NCBI GenBank assembly: GCA_029260765.1 | Contig: JAJDCP010000091.1 | Span: 62,001 to 126,000 of the forward strand | Direction of reading: 5' to 3' | DNA length: 64,000 nt | Source: Planctomycetota bacterium | GTDB lineage: Bacteria; Planctomycetota; J058; JAJDCP01 | Part shown: piece after piece, positions 24,692 to 35,679 of the stretch | Layout: each line of letters starts with the position of its first letter | How positions within the stretch are numbered: position 1 is the first letter of the stretch | The notes under the pieces: generated by a model | Told to the model about the DNA's origin: nothing | Database searches by the model: none | What the model saw: the letters and a program-made list of their open reading frames with translations, nothing else | Made by a program: the position numbers and the translations under genes

Positions 24692-26488
24692 TCAACGGGG
24701 TGGCTGACGCTTCTCGATGCGCCGCGCATGCAGAACAAAGCCGGCATCCCGCAGGCCCTTGGCAACCCTGCGCAAGTCTCCGTCCGGCGCCGCTTCCCAG
24801 GCATCCAGCCAAGCATCGAGGCTTGCCAGCAGGGCGCTTTCGTCCAGGGCGTTGGGCTCACTGCAGCGCCCTACCGGTTTGAGGTTGCCTTCGAGGCCTG
24901 CCTGCCGCGCCCAGAGGCCAGCTCTTGTAGCCAGCAGAAGCTCGCCTGCCGCCAGCAGCTCTTGTTCGCAGGCGCGCAGCCCTGCCAGGGCTTCCTCGCC
25001 GCGGCCCGCAGCCAGAGCCAGGACTCCAGCCTCCACACGGCAGGCCAGCTTCCCCCGGTGGTCTGCGCAACGGGCGAACAGCTGGCGGGCACGATCGAGC
25101 AAACCCTGCGCGGGCAGCAGATTCCCCGCGTCCCGCTCCAGCCGCGCTTGGCGTAGCAGCTCCACCGCCTGGGCCTGGGGACGGCGCAGGCCTCGCCACA
25201 GCTCGAGCGCCTGCTGGCTGTGCTCGCGCGCCGACTCCCCAGCCCCTGCGAGCCTGTCCAGGCGGGCGGCCGCTCCCAGCAGCGCCGCACGGGCTGCCAG
25301 AAAGGGCGTCGCCTGTCCGCCCGCGCTGGCGAGCAGCTTACGGGCTTCGTCCAGCTGCAGAGCCTGGCAGGCCAGCTCCGTGCGTAGCAGCAGCGCGCTC
25401 AGGCGAGCCTCGGGCAGCGCGCAGCTCTCGGCGATGCTCTGTGCCTCGCGCGCCTCCTCTCCCGCCAAGCGCAACGCACCCGCGCGCAAGTGCAGGCGGG
25501 CGGCTGCGAGCAGCGCCCCGGCGAGCCCCGCGGGATCTTCCGCTGCGCGTTGGGCGTTGAGCAATGGGGGAAGTCTGGTCAGGCCTGCACGTGCGCCCTC
25601 GCTGCGTGTGCGCAGCAACAGACGGCGTTGCTCCAGCTGCTGCTTTGCCCGCGGGCAGCACCCCAGCGTCATCATCCGCCCTGCTTCCGCCAGTCTTGCC
25701 TCGGCGGCGCCCAACTCGCCGCGTTGACAGAGCAGATCGGCCTGGCGCATCAGCAACGCCGCCTGGCCCCGGCGATCTTGCTGGCTGACGAAGCTCTGCA
25801 GCGCGCGCTCGAACAATGCCTCGGCCTGCGCCGGTTCTCCCAGCTGTTCGCACAGCCGACCGCCCAGCTCCAGCCCACGGCTGCTGCCCGCCCCATATCC
25901 GGCCTGCTCGGCCAGGCGTTGCGCTTCGCCCAACGCCCAGGCTGCCTTCTGTGGCTCTCCGGCCTGCAGGCTGGTCTCAGCGAGCAGCAACAGGCCGTCG
26001 ACGAGCCCCGGGGCATCCCCGAGGGCCTGGAAGCTCTCGAGTGCCTGCTGCAACATCGCCTGTCCGGCCTGCTGGCGACCGCGCAGGAAGCTGACCAGGG
26101 CGAGGTTCCCCTGCTGGCGCGCCGCCAGCAGGGTGTCGCCCTGGGCCTCGGCGAGCGCGAGCGCGGCCAGGAAGTGTTGCTCGGCGCCAGCCAGCCCGCC
26201 GCGCTCCTTCTCGATCAGCCCCAGGTTGCCCCGCGCGCGTGCTTGCAATGTCTGCTCTGCAGCGGGCGACGCCAGCACTCGCTCAAAGGCCGTCTGGGCC
26301 TCGTCCAGGCGCCCGGCCAGGAAATCGCACGCGCCCAGCTCCAGCACGCAGCGCAACGCGCCCCCGAGATCCCCGCCCTCCTCGGCGGCCCGCAGTGCCG
26401 CGCTGAAGTGCTGGCGTGCCTCGTCAGGCTTTCCGGCTTGCAGCGCCTGGTGGCCCAGGGCTGCTTCATCGGCGGGCATCTCGGACAT
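24692..26488 (-). CDS. Tetratricopeptide-repeat protein
   Basis: 598 aa from ATG 26488, with AGGAGT 7 nt upstream. It consists almost entirely of Ala/Leu/Gln-rich TPR-like helix pairs; clear units include ALGHQALQAGKPDEARQHFS, GALRCVLELGACDFLAGRLD and ARGNLGLIEKERGGLAGAEQ. There is no signal peptide or membrane helix, so it is likely a cytoplasmic scaffold. Its start lies 23 bp after the stop of the large hybrid histidine kinase on the same strand, implying one operon and perhaps a physical partner or output module of that kinase (inference). Its GC-rich codons and repeats create many antisense open frames. Confidence 0.85.
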   Translation of the reverse strand: MSEMPADEAALGHQALQAGKPDEARQHFSAALRAAEEGGDLGGALRCVLELGACDFLAGRLDEAQTAFERVLASPAAEQTLQARARGNLGLIEKERGGLAGAEQHFLAALALAEAQGDTLLAARQQGNLALVSFLRGRQQAGQAMLQQALESFQALGDAPGLVDGLLLLAETSLQAGEPQKAAWALGEAQRLAEQAGYGAGSSRGLELGGRLCEQLGEPAQAEALFERALQSFVSQQDRRGQAALLMRQADLLCQRGELGAAEARLAEAGRMMTLGCCPRAKQQLEQRRLLLRTRSEGARAGLTRLPPLLNAQRAAEDPAGLAGALLAAARLHLRAGALRLAGEEAREAQSIAESCALPEARLSALLLRTELACQALQLDEARKLLASAGGQATPFLAARAALLGAAARLDRLAGAGESAREHSQQALELWRGLRRPQAQAVELLRQARLERDAGNLLPAQGLLDRARQLFARCADHRGKLACRVEAGVLALAAGRGEEALAGLRACEQELLAAGELLLATRAGLWARQAGLEGNLKPVGRCSEPNALDESALLASLDAWLDAWEAAPDGDLRRVAKGLRDAGFVLHARRIEKRQPPR

Positions 26489-26511
26489 CGGGGGCACTCC
26501 TGAAGGGATTC

Positions 26512-29500
26512 TCAGCTCCGCTGCGCTTCGACTCTGAGCACTTCCTGCAGAGCGCTCCGCACATAGTCCCATTCATTCGCCAGGTCCACGCTCAGCTCGC
26601 GGCAGCGTTCGATCTGGCCGGAGCTGGCTGCATCCTCCAGCTTCTTGCACACGACCGAGAGGAAACGTGCGCCGATCTGGGCGCTCGATCCCTTCAGTTG
26701 ATGGGCGGCATGGTGCAATGCCTGCGTCTCTTCTTCCTCAGATTTCAGCAAGCGGTTCAACGCTTCGATGCGCTCAGCCGCATCGCTGAGGTATTGGCTG
26801 ATCAGCTCGGGGAACAAGCCCGGGTCGTCGTCGGCGAGTTGGGAAAGCTGGTCGAGAGCCACCTGCTCGACCGGCGCACACCAACGCTGCAACGTAGCCT
26901 TCAAGGTCTGGATCTCGATGGGCTTGGCGATGTAGTCGTCCATACCCGCCGCCAGGCACTTTTCCCGGTCTCCACTCAGAGCGAAGGCCGTCATCGCGAC
27001 GATCGGCACCCGTGGAATGTTGAGTTGACGGATCTTGTGGGTGGCGTCGTAGCCGTCGAGTACAGGCATCTGGCAATCCATCAGCACCAGATCGTAGGGC
27101 AGACTCTGAAGCGTCTCGACTGCTTCGGCTCCGTTGGCCACAGTGTCGGCGTTGTAGCCCAGCTTCTTCAACTGCAGCAGCGCGATCTTGCGGTTGACCG
27201 AGTTGTCCTCGGCGAGCAGGATCCTGATGCTGCGGCGGCGCAGGGTATGCCGTTCGCTGGAGTGGCGGTCGGGGACCTCGTGCGCGCCCAACCCGCGTTC
27301 GAGGCATTCGCGTAGCTCTGCGTGCCGCACAGGTTTGCGAAGAACTCCCGTAATGCCCTGGGCCGAGAGTTGCTCGCGATCCAGCTTCAGGTCGAGGCGT
27401 GAGAGCAGAATCCTCAGGGCTGGCGGCTGCTCCAGCTCAGCTATGCGTCCCGCCAGATCGAGCCCATCGACCTCGCCCAACTTCCGGGCGATCAGAACAG
27501 CCTGGAAGGGATCCCGTTCGCCCGCGGCCTGCAGCCTCTCGATGGCCTCGGGCGCAGTGCTCGCCTGCACGCACCGCACCCCCAGCCAACCGAGTTGGTA
27601 GGAGAGCATCTGCCGGCTGCGGGCATGGTCGTCGACGATCAACACCCGCGCCTTCAACACGGCCGTCGGGCCCGTCTGCACCTGTGAGCCGCGGGCGGGC
27701 CGGGCGAAGGGCAAGCGGAACCAGAAACGCGTGCCCGCACCGACCCGGCTGTCGAAGCCGATGCTTCCTCCCATCAACTCTACGAGGCGCTTGCAGATCA
27801 CCAACCCCAGCCCGCTTCCGCCGTAGCGCCGGGTCGTCGACGCGTCCGCCTGACCGAAGGGTCGGAAGATGCGGCGTTGCGCCTCGGCGGGAATGCCCAC
27901 ACCCGAGTCGATCACATTGAATTCGAGCTCGACCACGGCCACGTTGGCCGCGTTGTTCTGGACCTCGACGCGGACCTCTCCTTTCTCTGTGAACTTGATC
28001 GCGTTGCTGAGCAGGTTCAGCAGGACTTGACGCAACCTGCTCGGATCACCCCGCACCGTGCCGGGAACCCCTGGCGGAATCAGCGCGAGCAGCTCGAGGT
28101 TCTTGGCGAGTGCGCGCGATGCGCACAGCTGCAGAGCTTCGTCGATCACCGGACGCACCTGGAACTCGATCTCTTCAAGCTCGACCCGGCGCGCTTCGAG
28201 CTTGGAGAAATCGAGCACTTCGTTGATCAAATCGAGCAGCACCTGGGCCGAGTCGCGGATGGTGCTGGCAAATTCCTCCTGCTCGGCGTTGAGGCGCGTG
28301 TCGAGGATCAGATTGCTCATGCCGGTGATCGCGTTGAGCGGTGTACGGATCTCGTGGCTCATGTTGGCGAGGAACTGGGCTTTGGCATGCGAGGAAGCCA
28401 CCGCCGCGTCACGGGCTTCTGCCAGGGCGGCCTCGGCCTTCTTGTGCTCGCTGATGTCGCGCATGATGGTCGACAGGTGGCGCTCACCGCGGACGCGGTG
28501 CACGACGTAGACCACTGAGACCGGGACTTCTTCACCGTTGCGGCTCAAGAGCGCGAGCTCGCCCCGCGAGCTGCCGCGAGCATAGACCTCGGGCAGGATC
28601 TCTTTTTCAAGGCGCCGGCGCGCCCACTCGGGATGCAGGTCGTTCAACCGCATGCCCCCGATCGAGTCGTCGTCGTGCAGGCCGAGCAGCTCGCGCCCGG
28701 CGCGATTGACATAACGCAGCTCGCCTTCTGGAGAGGCGGACGCGACCAGATCGGTCGTCGCCTCGAGGATGGCGATCTGACGCGCCAACTGCTCGTGCGC
28801 ACGCCTCTGCTCGCTGAGGTCTTCGACCGACACCAGCAGGCAGGGTCCTTCTTCGGTCTCCAGAGGCGAGAAGGTCGCGACGATGGGCAGCTCGCTACCA
28901 TCCTTCCGACGTGCCACCAACTCGCAGGTCTCGCGTGCCGCAGTCTGGTTTCCCGGAGCGAACAAGCGCTCGCGCAGCTCGGTGCAGCGTTCGGTGAAGT
29001 GGGGCAGAACGCTCTCCAGGGGCTTTTCCGCCAGCTCGACGCGTGAATAACGCAGCAGCTTCTCGAGTTGGGAATTGACCAGCACGATGCGGTTCTGCGC
29101 ATCGACCAGCAGAATTCCACTCGGAGAAACTTCCACAACCTGGCGGAAACGCAGCTCGGCCCGCTGGCTCTCGGTGTCGTCACGAGCCACCGCATACACC
29201 CGCTGATCTTCCAGGGACACACAGGCACTCCAGCGCAGCCAACGGTAGTGGCCGAGCTTGTGGCGGAAGCGGTTTTCGAACCGCACCAGAGGAGGGCCCG
29301 GGCTGGTCGTCCAGTTGGCACTCAAAACGGAAGTGTCCCGGTCGTCCGGGTGGATGAACTCGTGGTAGGGGCAGGCCATCAGCTCCTGGGTCGTGTAGCC
29401 CAGCGCCCTTGTCCAGGCTTGGTTGACCTGTTTGAAGTAGCCCTCGAAGTCGGCCACGCATAGCAGGTCGACCGACAATCCAAAGAACTGGTCGCGTTCA

Positions 29501-30144
29501 CGCTGCAGACGGTTGCCCCGGCTCATGTCGCGCATGGCGACCAGCAGTGAGCTCGTGGGAGAGTCGAGGGGGACGACATGCAGACCCAGCTCAAGCAGCT
29601 GGCCCTCTGCGCGTGTCTGGGCGCGCAGCAACTGACCGTCGGCCTGCAGCAGATGCCGCCCGACGGCGTTGCGCACTTCGGCGGGAAACAGATCGCTGAG
29701 CTTCTTTCCCTGCAAGCCCGCCAGGTCGGGAGAGCCGAGCAGCGCAGGGCAGCCTTCACTGGCCTGCAGGATCGAGCCGTCGGACCCGAGCCGGAGCACC
29801 CCATCGAAGGCAGTCGCGAGCAAGCGTTCGAGGTCGCGCCCTTCGAGTTGTGCCTGACCGAGCTCGCGCGCGGTCAGGATCGCCAGCTCGATCACTGCGA
29901 CCACGAACCCGGCGCCGAACAAGAACACACTGGCTGTCAGCCACTCCCAGCTGGCGTGGTCCATGCGGAGGGTTCGGAGGAAGAAGACCGCGTAGGCGAC
30001 TAGAAAGCCTGCCATCAACAGCCGCATCACAAGCCAGCCACGGCGGTGGCGGGAGGGTTTGAGACGCTTGAGCAGCTGTCCAGAGCGCCAGAGTGCCAAA
30101 GCCATTACGGCCACGGCAGAGAAGCTCAACAGCTGGATTCCCAT
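26512..30144 (-). CDS. Hybrid sensor histidine kinase (TM-PAS4-HisKA-HATPase-REC-REC-HPt)
   Basis: 1210 aa from ATG 30144, with AGGAG 8 nt upstream. Order: membrane helices (about 3-20, 36-58, 66-93), about four PAS modules (104-213, 216-328, 329-448, 450-568), HisKA with the phosphorylated His in NMSHEIRTPLN (His 597), HATPase with NLLSNAIKF, DSGVGIP and GGSGLGL, receiver 1 (about 831-950), receiver 2 (about 972-1085) and HPt (His 1148 in AAHQLKGSSAQIGA). Receiver 2 has the acceptor Asp (DLVLMDCQMPVLDG, Asp 1023); receiver 1 has Ala at that position (AVLIARKLGEVDG). It is a phosphorelay kinase, probably passing phosphate His-Asp(REC2)-HPt to a separate regulator. Its operon partner is the TPR gene, and it is divergent from a receiver-kinase fusion. 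Confidence 0.93.
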   Translation of the reverse strand: MGIQLLSFSAVAVMALALWRSGQLLKRLKPSRHRRGWLVMRLLMAGFLVAYAVFFLRTLRMDHASWEWLTASVFLFGAGFVVAVIELAILTARELGQAQLEGRDLERLLATAFDGVLRLGSDGSILQASEGCPALLGSPDLAGLQGKKLSDLFPAEVRNAVGRHLLQADGQLLRAQTRAEGQLLELGLHVVPLDSPTSSLLVAMRDMSRGNRLQRERDQFFGLSVDLLCVADFEGYFKQVNQAWTRALGYTTQELMACPYHEFIHPDDRDTSVLSANWTTSPGPPLVRFENRFRHKLGHYRWLRWSACVSLEDQRVYAVARDDTESQRAELRFRQVVEVSPSGILLVDAQNRIVLVNSQLEKLLRYSRVELAEKPLESVLPHFTERCTELRERLFAPGNQTAARETCELVARRKDGSELPIVATFSPLETEEGPCLLVSVEDLSEQRRAHEQLARQIAILEATTDLVASASPEGELRYVNRAGRELLGLHDDDSIGGMRLNDLHPEWARRRLEKEILPEVYARGSSRGELALLSRNGEEVPVSVVYVVHRVRGERHLSTIMRDISEHKKAEAALAEARDAAVASSHAKAQFLANMSHEIRTPLNAITGMSNLILDTRLNAEQEEFASTIRDSAQVLLDLINEVLDFSKLEARRVELEEIEFQVRPVIDEALQLCASRALAKNLELLALIPPGVPGTVRGDPSRLRQVLLNLLSNAIKFTEKGEVRVEVQNNAANVAVVELEFNVIDSGVGIPAEAQRRIFRPFGQADASTTRRYGGSGLGLVICKRLVELMGGSIGFDSRVGAGTRFWFRLPFARPARGSQVQTGPTAVLKARVLIVDDHARSRQMLSYQLGWLGVRCVQASTAPEAIERLQAAGERDPFQAVLIARKLGEVDGLDLAGRIAELEQPPALRILLSRLDLKLDREQLSAQGITGVLRKPVRHAELRECLERGLGAHEVPDRHSSERHTLRRRSIRILLAEDNSVNRKIALLQLKKLGYNADTVANGAEAVETLQSLPYDLVLMDCQMPVLDGYDATHKIRQLNIPRVPIVAMTAFALSGDREKCLAAGMDDYIAKPIEIQTLKATLQRWCAPVEQVALDQLSQLADDDPGLFPELISQYLSDAAERIEALNRLLKSEEEETQALHHAAHQLKGSSAQIGARFLSVVCKKLEDAASSGQIERCRELSVDLANEWDYVRSALQEVLRVEAQRS

Positions 30145-30373
30145 GCACGCGCTCCTTGTCGATCCGTAACAGAGTATCAAGCGTTGCGGTTCGAAGACAG
30201 GGCCCTCCGGAGGGTTGTCTCCCATCGGAACACTGATCGTTTCTGAGACAGCTGTCGGTGTCTCTTTATGAGAGCTGGGCAGAGCTGAGCGGGCTTGCGG
30301 CCACGATTCTGGATCGCATCACGCCTGGCCCGAAGATTGCTAAACTAGGGAAACCGGCAGTTGGACACGGAGG

Positions 30374-31903
<1,530 letters not shown>

Positions 31904-32077
31904 GCAGACTGCGGTAAAAATCGCTTCGCCAGCCACCACGGCGGCGGCCCCTCCTCCTCGCCGGCCATCCGGGCCGACTGTGGCGTCCGCCTCGCCATCG
32001 AACCACCGGCGCGGCACCTGGCTTCACGATTTTCGCCGCAGGCTGCTGAGGGGGCGGCAGCAGCTGCTTCCCGGCGC

Positions 32078-33754
32078 TCAATAGCGCTTGCCGAAGACTC
32101 CGTCCAACAGGGCAAAACGCCTCGGCAGCAGCCGCCGGCAGCGCTCGTGCCGGGTGCCCCGTGCAGCGATGAACAGCACACTGGTCTCCAGGAAATCTGC
32201 CAGCACTGAACCGGCTGCAGCCTTCGAAGCGCGGCGCGCTGCCGCCTTGATGGCTGCCTTCCAGGGTTCCCAGGCGCGAGAGCTCGGGCTACCCCAATGC
32301 GTGCAGACCCATAGCCGTGCCAACTCGCGGGTCACCTGTGTCTGCAGCAACGCGTCGGGCACCGGCATCGCCTGGGGAAAAAAGCTGACGGCTCCCCGTT
32401 CGGTCAGCATGTAGGTCGCGAAGCGCACATCGCTGGGGTAGATCTTCCGCCAGAAGACATCGGTGGCCTCCGGCTCGGTCAAGATGCGGATGTCTCGGAC
32501 CTGCTCACGCAGCATGAAGGGCAGGTACTCCAGAGCCGCCTCGACTGAACGCCGGGTATGGCTGTGGGTCGCCGGGCTCGCCTCAGCAGGCAAGCTGACC
32601 TGCAGCCGTGAGCTGATCCAGCGGCTGCCTGGGAAGAACTGGAAAGGCTTATTGCAGGCAGGGCAGCGAACCTTGGTGCCCGACTCGGCCTCGACCTGAA
32701 AGACCTCTCCACAGGGGCAGGGCATCGTGACCGCGTTGCGCCGCCGCTCAGGGTCGGGGCCGTAGCTTTGCAAGCTCCGTTTGTCTGAGAACACCTCGGT
32801 CACCACTCGGGTGACGGGCTGCCCACCAGCCTGCCAGGCGAGACTGCGCGGCAGCCCGCGTAGATCTTCCACCCGTTGCTGCCGGCTCGCGTGGTCGACG
32901 AAGACGACCTGGCCAGGATGCGTGGGGGAGGGTGCTGGCGCGGCAGGCTGGAAGGCCTCCGCTCTGGGGCCGTCCTCGGCTTGGGGGACAGCCTCGGCCA
33001 GGGGGACTGCCTCGGCTTGGGGAGCGGGCTCTGGGAGAGCTGTCAAGGGTGGTGCGGCCGGATGCTCCGCTGAGGAGTCGGCCAGCCGGATGCCGAACAG
33101 GTGCAGCTCAGCGGCGCGCCAGGCTTTCTGCCAGCGAGGATCACGGGTATTCCAGCGGCAGTCTTCGCTGGCGGCCATCAGCTCAGCTGTCCAGCGCAGC
33201 AGATCCGCCAGCTCCGCGCCGGACATCGGCATCTGGCGGCGGTACAACAGCAGCTCGTTGCCTGCCATCCGTAGCGTGCTCTGGAAGCAAGGCGTGCCAA
33301 AGATGTCCGCCCAGAACGCATTGTTGGGCTCGTATTGATCGAGCAGGCGGGCTCCGGCCACATGGGCCTGGAGGCTGCCTGGCAAGCTCTGCATCGCCGC
33401 CTGCAACTCTTCGAGGCTGTGGGCATAGCCCTCGATGTCTCGCTGGTAGCGCGCGTCGAGCTCGCGTTGGGAAAGAGCCGGGGGCATGTCACGGGTCAGG
33501 TGCGGTAGCACGTTGACTTGAAGAAGCAATCCCAACAGCTTTCCGTCCGCCCCTTCTACACGCAGCATGCGGCGATTCTGGTCCGCTCTACACTCGATGC
33601 GCGTCACAGGGGGGCGTCCCTCTGTCCACGACCAGGCTACGTCCACAGGTACCTTGTCGATGGGCAGAGAGCGCTGCAGCTCCGCATCCTGGTCGACAAA
33701 TTCGACCTTGCCGGGATGGGGGGGCAATTTCTGGGGTGTGATTTCTGCGGGCAT
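32078..33754 (-). CDS. Protein of unknown function with internally duplicated domain and zinc ribbon
   Basis: 558 aa from ATG 33754 with GGAGG upstream; no signal peptide. Two copies of one domain are visible. Each starts HPGKVEFVD (residue 13) or HPGQVVFVD (279), continues with DVAWSW..GRPPVTR or RSLAWQ..GQPVTR, and later has a matching helical part (NNAFWADIFG at about 144 versus TDVFWRKIYP at about 431, then LLYRRQMPMS versus VSFFPQAMPVP). The second copy carries an inserted four-Cys ribbon (CPC at 346-348, CPAC at 364-367). A Pro/Ala/Glu linker (226-278) with repeated AEAVP-like units joins the copies. No known family fits. It is convergent with the receiver-kinase gene across 174 bp and divergent from the DUF1501 gene. 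Confidence 0.75.
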   Translation of the reverse strand: MPAEITPQKLPPHPGKVEFVDQDAELQRSLPIDKVPVDVAWSWTEGRPPVTRIECRADQNRRMLRVEGADGKLLGLLLQVNVLPHLTRDMPPALSQRELDARYQRDIEGYAHSLEELQAAMQSLPGSLQAHVAGARLLDQYEPNNAFWADIFGTPCFQSTLRMAGNELLLYRRQMPMSGAELADLLRWTAELMAASEDCRWNTRDPRWQKAWRAAELHLFGIRLADSSAEHPAAPPLTALPEPAPQAEAVPLAEAVPQAEDGPRAEAFQPAAPAPSPTHPGQVVFVDHASRQQRVEDLRGLPRSLAWQAGGQPVTRVVTEVFSDKRSLQSYGPDPERRRNAVTMPCPCGEVFQVEAESGTKVRCPACNKPFQFFPGSRWISSRLQVSLPAEASPATHSHTRRSVEAALEYLPFMLREQVRDIRILTEPEATDVFWRKIYPSDVRFATYMLTERGAVSFFPQAMPVPDALLQTQVTRELARLWVCTHWGSPSSRAWEPWKAAIKAAARRASKAAAGSVLADFLETSVLFIAARGTRHERCRRLLPRRFALLDGVFGKRY

Positions 33755-33965
33755 TTTTTCCTCCGCCAAAGGCCGTTCCACCTTATGCGATGCTCGGCAG
33801 CTTGGCAAAACACTGTGTGTTCAGTGGGGACGGGCGGGCCTGGCTGGCTTTTTTTTGTGACATCAAAAGGCCGCGAAGCGACACACTGGCAATGGTGGGT
33901 CTTGACGCTCAAAGAGCCGGGATCTACCTTTGTGGAAGTGCATCCATCAGCAGAAGGGGCAGGGC

Positions 33966-35231
33966 ATGGCATCCAATCGACGCGAGTTTCTCCGCAGCAT
34001 GGGCGCGCTGGGCGCCGCGGCTGGGCTGGGTTTCATGCCGAAGTACGTCTTTGGCGACGGCGAAAGCGAGAAACCCCGCGGCACGCTGGTCTGCATCTAC
34101 TTGCGAGGCGGCTGTGATGCGCTCAACGTGCTGATTCCCCACTATGATGATCTCTACTACCAGTGGCGTCCGTCCATCGCGATTGCCCGCAAGGATCAGG
34201 GCACCGAGCCGGGGGTCGTCAAGCTGAACAAGCTGTTTGGCCTGCACCCTTCGTTGGAGCCTCTCTATCGGCACTACGAGGCCGGAACCTTCGCACCGAT
34301 CATGAGCGTGGGATCGCCCCATCCCTCCCGCAGCCACTTCGATTGCCAGGACTTCATGGAATACGCTGCGCCTGGTGAGCGTGGCGTCAAAGACGGCTGG
34401 CTCAACCGATACCTGCGCGTCAGCCGCAAGGAAGGCGAGAGCGACTTCAGAGCCGTGGCCACCCAGAGCCTGCTGCCTCGCTCTCTGCGGGGCGACTATC
34501 CAGTGTTGGCCGTGCCTCGCCTGCGCGGGGGCGCCAACGGCGATCCTCTCGATGTGTTCGACGATGTCTACCAGGACCTCGAGATGGGCATGGGAACACG
34601 GGAAGACCAAGAGTCCGACGACATTGTGGTGCAGTCGGGACGCAACACCATCGACGCGATCCGGCGTTACCGTGAGATTACCTCCGGCCCCGAGTCGACA
34701 GTCGTGTATCCGCAGCACGGCTTCGCGCGTGGGCTGCGGGATATTGCCAAGACCATCAAGGCAGGCGCTGGTCTCGAGGTGGCATGCATCGACTATGGTG
34801 GTTGGGACCACCACGTACTCGAAGGCGGCTTCGAGGGCCAGATGGCCGACAAGTTGTCGATCCTGGCGAACAGCCTGGACGCCTTTGCCAAAGACCTCGG
34901 CAACCGTTTCGAGAACACCCTGGTCTTGACGATGAGCGAGTTCGGGCGCACGGTGAAAGAGAATGGCAACAACGGCACCGACCACGGCCATGGCGGCATG
35001 ATGCTAGCGTTGGGCGGCATGGTCCAGGGCGGCCAGATCTATGGCAGTTGGGGAGGTCTCGAAGAGAACAATCTCTATGAAGGCCGCGACCTGCCGGTGA
35101 TCACGGACTTCCGCGTGGTGATGCATGAGGTGCTCACCAAGGTGATGAACGTCGAGCTGCCGCGTGACTTCTTCCCGGTCTACAGATTGCCCAAAGACGA
35201 AACGCTCGACTTCCTGAAGCACGTCGGCTGA
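33966..35231 (+). CDS. DUF1501 protein, Tat-exported
   Basis: 421 aa from ATG 33966, with AAGGGG about 8 nt upstream. The N-terminus NRREFLRSMGALGAAAGLGF is a Tat signal (twin Arg, hydrophobic core), so the folded protein is exported. The DUF1501 pattern follows: LVCIYLRGGCDALNVLIPHYDDLYY, GLHPSLEPLYRHYEAGTFAPI, SPHPSRSHFDCQDFMEYA, then near the C-terminus TLVLTMSEFGRTVKENGNNGTDHGHGG, a metal-site-like Asp/His cluster related to the sulfatase/alkaline-phosphatase fold. Substrate unknown. DUF1501 proteins are abundant in planctomycetes. The GNAT gene downstream shares one base (TGATG), so the two are coupled. Confidence 0.9.
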   Translation: MASNRREFLRSMGALGAAAGLGFMPKYVFGDGESEKPRGTLVCIYLRGGCDALNVLIPHYDDLYYQWRPSIAIARKDQGTEPGVVKLNKLFGLHPSLEPLYRHYEAGTFAPIMSVGSPHPSRSHFDCQDFMEYAAPGERGVKDGWLNRYLRVSRKEGESDFRAVATQSLLPRSLRGDYPVLAVPRLRGGANGDPLDVFDDVYQDLEMGMGTREDQESDDIVVQSGRNTIDAIRRYREITSGPESTVVYPQHGFARGLRDIAKTIKAGAGLEVACIDYGGWDHHVLEGGFEGQMADKLSILANSLDAFAKDLGNRFENTLVLTMSEFGRTVKENGNNGTDHGHGGMMLALGGMVQGGQIYGSWGGLEENNLYEGRDLPVITDFRVVMHEVLTKVMNVELPRDFFPVYRLPKDETLDFLKHVG

Positions 35232-35662
35232 TGGAGAGTCTCTCCTCGCTGGTCGGCATCCACCCGATCCCTGCTGAGAGTACACGGCCGATGCGCCAGA
35301 GTGTACTCCGCCCCCATCAACAGGCACACGAGCTGGTCTACGAGGGCGACGCCGAAGGTCTGCACCTCGGGGCCTTCGATCTCGGTGGCCAGCTGCTGGG
35401 TATTGTGAGCTTCCTGACGCCCGAGCAGGGCGTCTGGCGTCTTCGAGGTATGGCAGTGGTCGAGGCCTCGCGGGGTCGCGGAATCGGCCGCGCACTGATC
35501 GAACACGCTCACGCCCATCTCGGAACAAGACTTCAGGGAATCTGGTGCAATGCCCGGACACGCGCCTGTGGATTCTACGAGCGTCTCGGCTTCGAGCCGG
35601 TGGGCGAGGCTTTCGAGCTGCCGGGCATCGGTCCCCACTATCGTATGGAGTGGCGGGGCTGA
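35231..35662 (+). CDS. GNAT-family acetyltransferase
   Basis: A 143-aa N-acetyltransferase. The acetyl-CoA loop is visible in MAVVEASRGRGIGRALIEHA (motif A, RGxGIG/A), preceded by the strand LRGMAV and followed by NARTRACGFYERLGFEPVG, the usual GNAT motif B. The C-terminal GIGPHYRMEW strand is also typical. ATG 35231 overlaps the stop of the DUF1501 gene by one base, so they are translated together. The substrate is unknown; the pairing with a secreted enzyme is not explained by any pathway I know. Confidence 0.88.
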   Translation: MESLSSLVGIHPIPAESTRPMRQSVLRPHQQAHELVYEGDAEGLHLGAFDLGGQLLGIVSFLTPEQGVWRLRGMAVVEASRGRGIGRALIEHAHAHLGTRLQGIWCNARTRACGFYERLGFEPVGEAFELPGIGPHYRMEWRG

Positions 35663-35679
35663 TCCTGGTCGACCCAGGC

